Positions 8,864 through 16,518 of a DNA stretch of 64,000 nt are shown piece after piece. The stretch is from CAVZBW01 sp963773635 (GTDB lineage Bacteria > Actinomycetota > Acidimicrobiia > Acidimicrobiales > RAAP-2). The stretch lies in the NCBI GenBank assembly GCA_963773635.1, contig CAVZBW010000005.1, forward strand, positions 1,736,001-1,800,000, written 5' to 3'. A program made the position numbers and the translations under genes. The number at the start of each line of letters is the position of its first letter. Position 1 is the stretch's first letter. Below the pieces are notes generated by a model. It had not been told where the DNA came from, did not search any database, and was given only the letters and a program-made list of their open reading frames with translations.

Positions 8864-9304
8864 TCATCCGAATACACGCCAGGCACTACTCGGGAGCGAG
8901 ACGCACGCGATAGTGACCCTGTAGTTGTGTGGTCCTGGACCGGCAAAGGGCACGGTCTCCAGATGCACTGTCACAGACAGGACGATGCGAGAGAGAAACG
9001 CGTACCCCTCGGTGTCTCTGGCGATGAACACGTGGAAGAAATCGGGTGCCACGACTTCAGCATCAATTCGGGTGCGATTGGCACCTATGCCTTTGACGTA
9101 GTAGCCCGCGGCCACGTCGTTAGGGCAGCTGAGCGTCCGATCGACGCCCCCGCTGCCCATGATGGTCCCCTCATAAGTATGCGTAATCGTCGACTCTGCC
9201 GGGGCCGCTGAGGCCGAAGTGGATACGCCCAGTGCGGCACCCGCGAGGCCCAACGCAAACGTTGGTGCGACCAGCGCCACTGCAGATTTTTTCGTCCAAT
9301 TCAT
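8864..9304 (-). CDS. Small secreted protein, unknown function
   Basis: A 146-residue protein with a clear Sec signal peptide: MNWTKKSA, a hydrophobic core VALVAPTFALGLAGAALG, and likely cleavage after STSASA. The mature part of about 112 residues has two Cys (in LSCPND and TIACVS) that could form one disulfide, and looks beta-rich. AGAGGG lies just before the ATG at 9304, a good ribosome site. It is not a family I recognise. It sits between two degenerate genes (cas1 and an HNH remnant), so it may be part of an acquired or decaying segment. Confidence 0.7.
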   Translation of the reverse strand: MNWTKKSAVALVAPTFALGLAGAALGVSTSASAAPAESTITHTYEGTIMGSGGVDRTLSCPNDVAAGYYVKGIGANRTRIDAEVVAPDFFHVFIARDTEGYAFLSRIVLSVTVHLETVPFAGPGPHNYRVTIACVSLPSSAWRVFG

Positions 9305-9322
9305 GCTTTCCCTCTCTCCTCT

Positions 9323-9841
9323 GTGCAGGCGTTATACCACGGGTCATTCCGGGCCCTTCGATCACCCCATCCAGATACCCCGGCCCCCCCTAGGACCCCC
9401 CCTCCGCACCCTGGGCCCCGGAGCACGCTTCCCGGGCCCGATGTAGGCCCCTTTTCGGGCCCGGTCTCTCCTGCGCCCAAGGGCCACGACGTCTTGAACG
9501 TGGCCCATCTCGGACGCCACCCCAACGCCTTCCAGCGCACCGCCTTGGAGTGGCTCCACCCGGGCTGTGCGGTCCGGGGGTGCAACCAGCAGGTGCGCAT
9601 CGAATGGGACCACCGGGAGGACTGGGCCAAGACGCACGTGACGGCCCTCCCGCAGCTCGACGGGCCCTGTCGCTACCACCACCGGGTCAAGACCACCCGG
9701 GGCTGGATGTTCGTGGAGCGTCGTGGCAAGCGGACCTTCGTGGCCCCGGAGGACCCGAGGCACCCCAAGTACCGGACTCGTGGCCCGGCCCGGCCCGAGG
9801 TCGAAGGTGGCGAGCGCGACGGGCCAGATGACACGGGGTAG
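9323..9841 (+). pseudogene. C-terminal remnant of 13E12/DUF222-type HNH endonuclease
   Basis: From about 9490 the frame reads VLNVAHLGRHPNAFQRTALE and continues through the Cys pair in PGCAVRGCNQ, the HNH core EWDHREDW and CRYHHRVKTTRGW, and FVAPEDPRHP. This is the C-terminal HNH half of the large repeated 13E12/DUF222 family of Actinobacteria. The family normally has about 250-300 residues of DUF222 in front; here there is only a short Pro-rich stretch over C-rich DNA. The gene is therefore a 5'-truncated remnant, although the nuclease core itself is complete. The start at 9323 is arbitrary. Confidence 0.65.
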
Positions 9842-9946
9842 CGGGACTCAGGCCCGAGCACGATTGTGCTCCGAGGATGGTTCACGAGCTCAACGGGCGG
9901 ACCGGCGCGAGCTCACCCGCGGGCACAGGGCATCTAGCCTGAGGCG

Positions 9947-11041
9947 ATGCCCGAGGCCGACCGAGGGCCGACTCAATCGGACGAGGACCCGGTCCTGCCC
10001 GATAAGGGCCAGGCGGCCCTCACGGCTCTGGCCGCGGCCGAAGCAGACCTCGCGGCGGCACATGCCGCCGGCGACCAGAACCAGTCGACCTTGCTCCGCG
10101 CACTCCTCGACAGCGGGGGGACGCTCGTCCTCTACCACCCCGGGCGCCAGCACTACGGGGTCCGATTCGGCGAGATCGAGGGCGCCCGCCACATTGCGGT
10201 CGTCGTGCCGGGCGTCGGCGACGAGTCGAACTTGCGCAGCGACTGGCTTCCCGCCGCCCGGCACCTCTTCGACGCGGCTCCGGCGACTGCCGTCGTCCTC
10301 TGGAAGGGCTACGACAACCCGTCCAGCCTGCTCGCCGCCGCCGTCGACGTCATCGAATGTGACGAGGATCTCGTCGCCGCCGGCCGCGACCTGACCGAAT
10401 TCGTCCGGTCGCTCTCCCTCCACCCCCGCCAGACGCTCACCATCGTCGCCCACAGCTTTGGCTCGATCGTCACCGGCGCCGCACTGGCCGACTGCGGTCT
10501 CCGGTGCACGGACATCGTCGTAGCCGGAAGCCCCGGAATGACGGTCGACGAACTGCGGGAGCTCCATGTGAGTCGATGGCACTTCTTTTCCGAGGAGGCA
10601 CCGGGAGACGCCATCGCCGAACTCGGCATCTTTGGAGCCTCGCCGACCTCGCCCTCGTTCGGGAGCACACGGATGCGCACCAACGCCCCGGGCCACGTGG
10701 AGGTGATGGCCCACTCCAATTACTTCGTGCCCGGCTCCGAGTCCCTCGAGAACATCGTCGACGTCGTGGTCGGGCACTACTCGTCGGTGCTCGAGCACGC
10801 CCCCTCCGTCGCTGAGGTTGCCGGCGGGCTCGTGGCCTGGACGCTGCGGATCCCGACGCGACCGATCGAAGCGCTCTCCCGGCACTACCGCGGGCCCGGC
10901 TTCCGGATCATCGTGAACGCGCGACAGGCCGTGGACCTGACGGCCACCGAGACGGGGAACCTCGTGCGGGACGCGCTGGACAACGCCGAAAGGGCGCTCA
11001 CCTGGGTCGGTCACCGCCTGCTGGGGAACCCGGGCCCCTAG
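9947..11041 (+). CDS. Alpha/beta hydrolase, DUF1023-like
   Basis: A 364-residue cytoplasmic protein. After a helical lead (about residues 15-55) comes a hydrolase core: HIAVVVPGVGDESN, then the nucleophile elbow VAHSFGSIVTG with Ser170, then VAGSPGM and a possible catalytic His in NAPGHVEVMAHSN. This matches the DUF1023 alpha/beta hydrolases common in Actinobacteria, whose substrates are mostly unknown. There is no signal peptide. The ATG at 9947 has only a weak purine stretch upstream. The gene stands alone, convergent with the amidohydrolase. Confidence 0.75.
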   Translation: MPEADRGPTQSDEDPVLPDKGQAALTALAAAEADLAAAHAAGDQNQSTLLRALLDSGGTLVLYHPGRQHYGVRFGEIEGARHIAVVVPGVGDESNLRSDWLPAARHLFDAAPATAVVLWKGYDNPSSLLAAAVDVIECDEDLVAAGRDLTEFVRSLSLHPRQTLTIVAHSFGSIVTGAALADCGLRCTDIVVAGSPGMTVDELRELHVSRWHFFSEEAPGDAIAELGIFGASPTSPSFGSTRMRTNAPGHVEVMAHSNYFVPGSESLENIVDVVVGHYSSVLEHAPSVAEVAGGLVAWTLRIPTRPIEALSRHYRGPGFRIIVNARQAVDLTATETGNLVRDALDNAERALTWVGHRLLGNPGP

Positions 11042-11071
11042 GGCGCACCACGTCCCTATCGCACTGGGCCC

Positions 11072-12802
11072 TTATCTCACTGGCGCAGGCTGCGCGCCCC
11101 TCACCAGGCGGCCCGGCACTGCATCGGTGTGCTCACCGTCTTGGAAGGTGACCTCGCCGGAGCAGACGGTGGTCTTCCAGCCGTCAGCTCGCTGGATGAG
11201 ACGCCGTGCGCCACCGGGCAGGTCGTGCACCATCTCGGGCAGGCGTAGGTTGAGCCGCTCGAAGTCGACAACGTTGAGGTCGGCTTTGTAACCCGGCGCA
11301 ACCACGCCACGATCCTCGAGTCCGTAGAGCCGAGCCGTGTCGCGGGTCATCTTCTTGACCACCAGCTCGACCGGGAGCCCATCGGCTCGATCGCGAGCCC
11401 AATGGCTGAGCATGAAGGTCGGTGTGCTGGCGTCGCAGATGACGCCGCAGTGGGCACCGCCGTCGGACAGTCCCAGGGCCGAGTTGGAGTGCTGGAGCAT
11501 CTCCTTCATGTCGTCGAGGCTCCCGTGGCTGTAGCCGCCCAGCGTGTACAGCACCAGCTCCCGACCCTCGTGGCGCAGCATGAGGTCGTAGAGCACCTCC
11601 TCCTCCGGACGATTCTCCCGACCAGCGATCGCCGCGACGCTCATGTCCGGCGTGGGCTCGTAGTTGGGCGGTTCGCCCAGCGGGAACATGTGGGCGGTCC
11701 CACCGATGCCGATGAGCGCCTGGAGCGGGTCGTCTGCGACCGTCTCCGAGAGGATCGCCCGCCGCACCTCGTCCTTGCGGAGGTGCTGCACCCGTTCCGC
11801 CAGCGGGAGGTTCGCGATCGCCGTGTAGGAGGGCCGGCGGGAGAAGGGGTGAAAGGTCTGGAAGCCCACCAGGATGTTGAGGGCCCGGCCACCCACCTGG
11901 GGCCTCAAGTCCGCACCCTCGGCGTTGGCCTCTGCGGCCAGTCGCAGGATCTCGCGCCACAAGTCGGGCGCGCTGTCCACCTGGAGGAGGGCGAAGCTGA
12001 CCGGACGACGGATGGCGGCCGAGAGGCGGCGCATCCATTCCACCTCCCGCTCCGGCGCCGCCAGATCCTCGCCCATCGCCCCGGCGGGCGCGAGCTCGAA
12101 GACGCCGGCACCGAGCGCTCCCAGGGCTCGTCCGATCCCGAAGAGCTCGTCCTCGGCCGCGAAGGTCCCCGGCACGGGCTCACCGTCCACCGCGCGGTGC
12201 ACGATGGTCCGAGAGGTGGAGAAGCCGAGGGCCCCCGCGGCCACCCCCTCCTTGACGAGGGCGGCCATCGCCTCGATGTCCTCAGGAGTCGCCGGCTGGT
12301 TACGCGCCCCACGCTCCCCCATGACATAGGCGCGCACTGCTCCGTGGGGAACCTGCGTGCCGATGTCGAGGACCCTTCCCATGCGCTCGAGCGCCGACAG
12401 GTACTCGGGGAAGCTCTCCCAGCTCCATTCGATGCCCTCGGTCAGGGCCGTGCCCGGAATGTCCTCCACGCCCTCCATCAGCTGGACCAGCCAGGCCTCC
12501 GCACCGGGGCGAACCGGGGCGAAGCCGACGCCGCAATTGCCCATCACCACGGTCGTCACGCCGTGCCACGAGCTTGGCGTCACCTGCGGGTCCCACGTGG
12601 CCTGGCCGTCGTAGTGCGTGTGCACGTCGACGACACCGGGGGTGACGAGTAGGCCATCGGCCTGCAGCGTGCGGCGAGCGGACCCCTCGTGAACCTCGCC
12701 GACCGCGCTGATGCGACCCCCATCGATCGCCACGTCGGCGGTCCGCGGCGGACCTCCGGTGCCGTCGACCACGGTGCCGCCACGAATGAGCAGATCGTGC
12801 AT
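11072..12802 (-). CDS. Amidohydrolase, N-acyl-D-amino-acid deacylase type
   Basis: A 576-residue member of the amidohydrolase_3/D-aminoacylase group. It starts MHDLLIRGGTVVDGTGG, with metal ligands in VDVHTHYDGQATWD, the GVTTVVMGNCGVGFAP strand, SDGGAHCG (catalytic Asp region) and the C-terminal composite beta-domain (GVVAPGYKADLNVVD). The family removes acyl groups from D-amino acids or opens related cyclic amides; the exact substrate is unknown. AAGGAG lies nine bases before the ATG at 12802; longer frames lack this support. It is divergent from an IclR regulator with a 23-bp palindrome between them, so IclR control is likely. Two paralogues are at 52621 and 56994. Confidence 0.85.
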   Translation of the reverse strand: MHDLLIRGGTVVDGTGGPPRTADVAIDGGRISAVGEVHEGSARRTLQADGLLVTPGVVDVHTHYDGQATWDPQVTPSSWHGVTTVVMGNCGVGFAPVRPGAEAWLVQLMEGVEDIPGTALTEGIEWSWESFPEYLSALERMGRVLDIGTQVPHGAVRAYVMGERGARNQPATPEDIEAMAALVKEGVAAGALGFSTSRTIVHRAVDGEPVPGTFAAEDELFGIGRALGALGAGVFELAPAGAMGEDLAAPEREVEWMRRLSAAIRRPVSFALLQVDSAPDLWREILRLAAEANAEGADLRPQVGGRALNILVGFQTFHPFSRRPSYTAIANLPLAERVQHLRKDEVRRAILSETVADDPLQALIGIGGTAHMFPLGEPPNYEPTPDMSVAAIAGRENRPEEEVLYDLMLRHEGRELVLYTLGGYSHGSLDDMKEMLQHSNSALGLSDGGAHCGVICDASTPTFMLSHWARDRADGLPVELVVKKMTRDTARLYGLEDRGVVAPGYKADLNVVDFERLNLRLPEMVHDLPGGARRLIQRADGWKTTVCSGEVTFQDGEHTDAVPGRLVRGAQPAPVR

Positions 12803-12877
12803 GCGAATCGTCTCCTTGCCCGGCGATACCCCGTCGCTCCGGGCCCCCAATCCTGACACGAGCTCGTGATGCGCCAC

Positions 12878-12900
12878 AATGGTTGCAATATGCGACCATT
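12878..12900. promoter_or_regulatory. 23-bp palindrome, candidate IclR operator
   Basis: An imperfect palindrome with outer arms AATGGT/ACCATT and inner GCA/TGC, 18 of 23 positions symmetric (nine base pairs). It lies 75 bp upstream of the amidohydrolase ATG and 33 bp upstream of the IclR ATG at 12934. Its position between a catabolic gene and its divergent regulator is the usual arrangement for IclR autoregulation and effector-controlled activation. Confidence 0.55.
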
Positions 12901-12933
12901 GGTGGTGCCCCCGAGCCGCTCCCGCCCTTCGAG

Positions 12934-13803
12934 ATGACCAGGCCGTCACCCGGATCCGACCGCGTCGTGGCCCTGGTCGACATCTTGTCGGCACGTCCCG
13001 ACGAGGCACTGACCCTGGCCGAGATCACCCGCCGCCTCGGCGTGAACAAGTCGACCTGCCATTCGATGCTCCGGACGCTCACCGAGGCCGGCTGGCTCCT
13101 GCGCGACCCGTTTCACAAGACCTATCGGCTCGGACCGGCCCTCGTCGCCGTGGGACGGGCCGCGGCGTCGGGCTTTCCCGCTTTGGAGTTTGTGCGGCCC
13201 GCGATGATCGAGATGAGCCGCCGCGCAGGGTCGCACTGCGTGGCGTTGGCCGTGGCCCCCGAGCACGTGACGGTCGTCGATCAGGTGCGCGACGTGCGTG
13301 CCCAGGGAGCACCGATCCGGCACGGCTTCATCCCCCTGCACCCCCCGTTTGGTGCGGCCGTTGCCGCATGGTCGGGGCCCGAGGGCCAACGACGCTGGCT
13401 CGGTCTCGCCCCTCCGGCCTTCGCCGAGCGCTATGCGGCGGCGCTGGAGGCCATCCGGTCACGGGGGTTCGCCATAGAGCTCGCAGAGCCCCCGCTCGCG
13501 GCGCCGTCGGATGGAGCACCGCTCCCCCAAGTCATACAACGGCTCGCCCGTGCGCTCACTCCCGATGTCCTCCCCCTCGACGTCGAGGATGACCGCTCCT
13601 ACGCCGTGAGCGCCATCAACGCCGCCGTGATCGGGGCGGACGGAGCCGTCGTGCTCATCGTGTCCCTCATGGGCTTCCCCAACGCGCTCGACGGATCCGA
13701 GGTCGCCGACATCGGCCTCCGCCTCCACGAGGCGGCCGCCACCGTGTCGGCGGCCCTGGGCTCGCCCGTCCTGGGCACGGGCGCGAGCCCTCGATCTGTC
13801 TGA
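12934..13803 (+). CDS. IclR family transcriptional regulator
   Basis: A 289-residue regulator. The N-terminal winged helix-turn-helix is seen in RVVALVDILSARPDEALTLA, then EITRRLGVNKSTCHSMLRTL and the wing FHKTYRLGPALVAVG. The C-terminal effector domain is of IclR type (SRRAGSHCVALAVAPEHVTV, then PLHPPFGAAVAAW). The frame is open from a TTG at 12883, but that lies inside the palindrome, so the ATG at 12934 is preferred. It most likely controls the divergent amidohydrolase gene and itself; the effector would be a substrate or product of that pathway. Confidence 0.85.
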   Translation: MTRPSPGSDRVVALVDILSARPDEALTLAEITRRLGVNKSTCHSMLRTLTEAGWLLRDPFHKTYRLGPALVAVGRAAASGFPALEFVRPAMIEMSRRAGSHCVALAVAPEHVTVVDQVRDVRAQGAPIRHGFIPLHPPFGAAVAAWSGPEGQRRWLGLAPPAFAERYAAALEAIRSRGFAIELAEPPLAAPSDGAPLPQVIQRLARALTPDVLPLDVEDDRSYAVSAINAAVIGADGAVVLIVSLMGFPNALDGSEVADIGLRLHEAAATVSAALGSPVLGTGASPRSV

Positions 13804-13841
13804 ACCTCGGCGACTCGCGGGTACCCGTCAGCGGGGCGTCG

Positions 13842-14732
13842 TCAGATCCCGAGCGCGTCGCGCGTGCGATCGAGCTCGGAGGGGTCCACCGTGGTCGGGA
13901 CGAGGAAGAACTCGTCGCACCCGGCCTCCTGCGCCGCTTCCATCGCCTCACGCAACGCCTCCGGGGTGTGCACCGGGGCGGTCCGGGCCAGATCGCGGGC
14001 GTAGGAATCGCTGAAGATGCGCATGTAGTCGTAGACGTATCGGCTCAGCTGCTCTTGCGCATCGGGGCCCAGCGCGTACCAAAGACTGGCGGAGAAGTGT
14101 GGGGCCTCGCTGCGCCCGGCGTCCTTCCACGCCGCCATCACCCTCTGGCGCTGCGCGCCGAGGGCGTCGGCATCCACCGAGACGATGGACGAGGGATCGT
14201 CCACTCCGGCGGCCCATCGCGCAGCACGAGCGAGGGCCTTGGGCCCGACGACCCCCGCCACGATGGGGGGGCCTCCCGGCTGGACCGGCGGGGGTCCGAC
14301 CGGATCGGCACCCTCGAACGGGGGCTCCTGCGCCCAGATGCGGCGCATCTGCGCAACCTGATCGTCCATCCGTTGCCACCGCCGTGAGAATTCGCCCCCG
14401 ATCGCCCGGTAGTCGTGCTCGCGTCCACCCACCCCGACGGCAACCGTGAGCCGCCCGCCGGAGAGCCGGTCGATCGACGCCACGTCCTTGGCGACCTGCA
14501 CGGCATCGTGGGCCGGGAGGACGATCAGGGTCGACCAGAGTCGAACCCGCTCCGTGAGGGCCGCGGCCGCCGAGAGCTGCACCGTGAGGGCGTGGCTCGT
14601 GTAGGTGACCCGCTCGGGCACGGCCAGGCTCGACCACGGTCCTTGGTCGATGCCACGGCACCACGCCAGCACCTCAGCCCGATCGTGCGGCAGCATCGTG
14701 GGCAGCGTCATCGCAATGTCCATGGCACCCAT
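13842..14732 (-). CDS. LLM class flavin-dependent oxidoreductase
   Basis: A luciferase-like TIM-barrel protein of about 296 residues. Marks are MDIAMTLPTM at the start, LWSTLIVLPAHDAVQVAKDV and IDRLSGGRLTVAVGVGGRE, the standard strand 3-4 region of F420- or FMN-dependent LLM oxidoreductases. In Actinobacteria many of these use F420, but the cofactor is not fixed by the visible sequence. Start is ATG at 14732 or 14723. It follows the mycofactocin-type SDR by 49 bp on the same strand, probably one transcript. Confidence 0.8.
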   Translation of the reverse strand: MGAMDIAMTLPTMLPHDRAEVLAWCRGIDQGPWSSLAVPERVTYTSHALTVQLSAAAALTERVRLWSTLIVLPAHDAVQVAKDVASIDRLSGGRLTVAVGVGGREHDYRAIGGEFSRRWQRMDDQVAQMRRIWAQEPPFEGADPVGPPPVQPGGPPIVAGVVGPKALARAARWAAGVDDPSSIVSVDADALGAQRQRVMAAWKDAGRSEAPHFSASLWYALGPDAQEQLSRYVYDYMRIFSDSYARDLARTAPVHTPEALREAMEAAQEAGCDEFFLVPTTVDPSELDRTRDALGI

Positions 14733-14781
14733 GATGCCAAGCCCCGAAGCGCCGATGCCCTGAAGGGCGAGGTCCCTGCTC

Positions 14782-15678
14782 CTAGTCGGCGGACGGGCCT
14801 CCGGCCCCGCCGCCCGTCGGCGTCTCGGCCTGCCACCCGCGGAAGCTTCCCGGTGGGCAGACGGTCGTGCCGGCGTCAACGGTCATCGAGAGCCCGGTGA
14901 TGTAGCGGGCGGCGTCGCTCACCAAGAACAGGATGGCGGCGGTGACGTCCTCCGGTTGAATGAGGGCGACGTCGAGGAGGTTGAGGCTTTTCATCCCCGG
15001 CTCGGCGTCGGCGAACGTCGCGCCTTCCTTGCCGGCGAACAGGTCCAAGCCCGGCTGATTGAGGACCAGGTCTGTCGCCACGCCGCAGGGGTGCACGGAG
15101 TTGACGCGGATGTCGAACGCGGCGAGCTCCACTGCGAGCACCTTCATGAGCCCGGTGATGCCGTGCTTGGCCGCGACGTACGGCGCAACGTTGGGGATAG
15201 CCGTGAGGCCGGCATTGGAGGAGGTGAGCACGATGCTCCCGCTCCGTCGCTCGACCAGGTGCGGCATGGCGGCACGGCACGTGTTCCAAGCGCCCGTCAG
15301 GCAGATGTCGATCGTCTCGTCCCAGGTCTCGTACGGCGTCTCCCAGGCCGGGGCAAAGGCCGTGATGCCGGCATTGGCCAAGACGAAGTCGATGTGCCCG
15401 AGCTCGTCGATCGTGCGATCCACCAATGCGTGCATCGCCGAACGGTCGCGAACGTCGGCCTCGACGGCGACGCAGCGGCGACCCGTCTCGAGGACCATCT
15501 TTTCGGTTTGCATCCGGTCCTCTGCGGTGGCGGTGCGATAGAGGGTCGATTTGACGGGCTCGGAGATGTCGCAAAACGCAATGTCACATCCCCTCTGGGC
15601 CAATGCCAGTGCGTGGCTTCGCCCCTGGCCTCGAGCACCTCCGGTAATCAGCGCAACCTTGCCGTCAAACTCTCCCAT
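14782..15678 (-). CDS. Mycofactocin-coupled SDR family oxidoreductase
   Basis: A 298-residue SDR of the subfamily associated with mycofactocin. It starts MGEFDGKVALITGGARGQGR, then SHALALAQRGCDIAFCDI: the GARGQGRSHA stretch and the insert after beta-2 (EPVKSTLYRTATAEDR) are hallmarks of that group, whose members hold NAD tightly and recycle it through mycofactocin. Catalytic residues are in LTSSNAG and YVAAK. AAAGAGG precedes the ATG at 15678. It would oxidise an alcohol. No mycofactocin biosynthesis gene is in the window. It is divergent from the double-glycine peptide genes. Confidence 0.85.
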   Translation of the reverse strand: MGEFDGKVALITGGARGQGRSHALALAQRGCDIAFCDISEPVKSTLYRTATAEDRMQTEKMVLETGRRCVAVEADVRDRSAMHALVDRTIDELGHIDFVLANAGITAFAPAWETPYETWDETIDICLTGAWNTCRAAMPHLVERRSGSIVLTSSNAGLTAIPNVAPYVAAKHGITGLMKVLAVELAAFDIRVNSVHPCGVATDLVLNQPGLDLFAGKEGATFADAEPGMKSLNLLDVALIQPEDVTAAILFLVSDAARYITGLSMTVDAGTTVCPPGSFRGWQAETPTGGGAGGPSAD

Positions 15679-15830
15679 CACAGCCTCTTTCGCGTCGGCG
15701 ACCCTGCAGGGTCCGGGTCTTGTGGCGGGCCCCGACCGCCCGGGGTCCGATCGCCCAGTGCATGGTAGTAAACGGTCCGCAGGGGCGCCCCGAGGCTGCG
15801 GGCTGCCCTTACCCGGCAGTAGGCGGCCGT

Positions 15831-15863
15831 TACCAGAGGGTAATGCCTCATTACCCTCTGGTA
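15831..15863. promoter_or_regulatory. Perfect 15-bp inverted repeat with 3-nt loop
   Basis: TACCAGAGGGTAATG and its exact complement CATTACCCTCTGGTA are separated by CCT. It lies in the 272-bp divergent gap between the mycofactocin-type SDR (start 15678) and the first small peptide gene (start 15951), 88 bp before the latter. With no T-run after it and divergent genes either side, an operator or a leader hairpin is more likely than a terminator. Confidence 0.6.
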
Positions 15864-15950
15864 CCCACTAGACGCGCCGGCCTCGGTGGTGTTGGCTTGG
15901 CATTGTTCCGTGAAGCACATGGGACGGAAACCAACTGGGAGGATTGGAAC

Positions 15951-16106
15951 ATGCCAGAGGGAACCGAGAAGGACCTGTCGATCGACGAGGAGCAGAGCGA
16001 AGAGGTCGCCGGTGGCCTCAACCTGAGCCAGAGCGCCCTCAAGGTCCCCAAGGAGCGCGTCCTGGGCACGGCGGAGACCGAGGCGGCACCGCCCCCCGGC
16101 ATCTAG
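15951..16106 (+). CDS. Small peptide with double-glycine leader, copy A
   Basis: A 51-residue peptide with a strong ribosome site (GGGAGGA, about nine bases before the ATG). Residues 1-22 are almost the same as in the next gene and end EEVAGG, resembling the acidic double-glycine leaders of secreted or post-translationally modified peptides (ELxxVxGG type). Residues 23-51 are a diverged tail with LSQSALKVPKERVLG and a PPPGI end. There is no Cys, so lanthionine or sactionine bridges are not expected. No modifying enzyme, peptidase or peptide exporter is adjacent; the nearest ABC exporter is at 5766. The function is unknown; calling it a RiPP-like precursor is inference. Confidence 0.65.
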   Translation: MPEGTEKDLSIDEEQSEEVAGGLNLSQSALKVPKERVLGTAETEAAPPPGI

Positions 16107-16215
16107 CCACCGTAGGCCGGCGTCGCCGGCCGCCTCGGAATGAGGCTTGTGACAGAGGTTCCGGGCAACCGCCTGAGGGCTTTGTCGGACAGAAACCAAT
16201 TGGGAGGATGAGAAC

Positions 16216-16362
16216 ATGCCAGAGGGAAACGAGAAGGATCTGTCGATCGACGACGAGCAGAGCGAAGAGGTCGCCGGTGGCGCCAAGGCCGAGGCGCTCC
16301 TCAAGGAGGAGGCACTCCGGGAGCGCTCCGTCGCCTCGATGGAAGCAGAGCGACCGGCCTGA
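16216..16362 (+). CDS. Small peptide with double-glycine leader, copy B
   Basis: A 48-residue paralogue of copy A. The first 22 residues differ from copy A at only two positions and end EEVAGG, while the tail (residues 23-48) is Ala/Glu/Lys/Arg-rich (AKAEALLKEEALRERSV) and probably helical. GGGAGGATGAGAAC before the ATG is a good ribosome site and is shared with copy A. A strong terminator follows at 16415, so A and B are probably one transcript with B last. The contrast between a conserved leader and a variable tail is the pattern of leader-core precursor peptides. No Cys is present. Confidence 0.65.
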   Translation: MPEGNEKDLSIDDEQSEEVAGGAKAEALLKEEALRERSVASMEAERPA

Positions 16363-16414
16363 GCTAGCTCTCGATCGGCCGGCGTCGCCGGCCGACTCGG
16401 AATGATGCTTGTAC

Positions 16415-16444
16415 AAAGGCCCCGGGCAACCGCTCGGGGCCTTT
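16415..16444 (+). terminator. Rho-independent-like terminator after peptide genes
   Basis: AAAGGCCCCG and CGGGGCCTTT form a perfect 10-bp stem around a 10-nt loop, ending in TTTG. It lies about 50 bp after the stop of peptide B. The matching site after peptide A (about 16152-16185) has the same loop but a broken stem, which would allow read-through. Confidence 0.7.
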
Positions 16445-16518
16445 GTCGCGCGCCGGATATCTGGCCCGGACGCGACACCTCCCTGACCGCAGATAGCGTG
16501 TCGCCCACCGAGAATCCC

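Larger units (their letters stand above)
15923..16450 (+). repeat. Tandem duplication carrying two small peptide genes
   Basis: Two units of about 265 bp follow each other (about 15923-16187 and 16188-16450). Each has the same leader DNA (GACRGAAACCAAYTGGGAGG before the ATG), a nearly identical first 66 coding bases (3 differences), a diverged 3' coding part, a GGCCGGCG-T-CGCCGGCC hairpin (16115-16131 and 16377-16393) and a second stem-loop with the loop GGGCAACCGC. The terminator stem is intact only in the second unit. Confidence 0.75.

Noticed and set aside
7800..9300. CRISPR array near the cas1 remnant
   Set aside because: I looked for regularly spaced repeats around the remnant and saw none.
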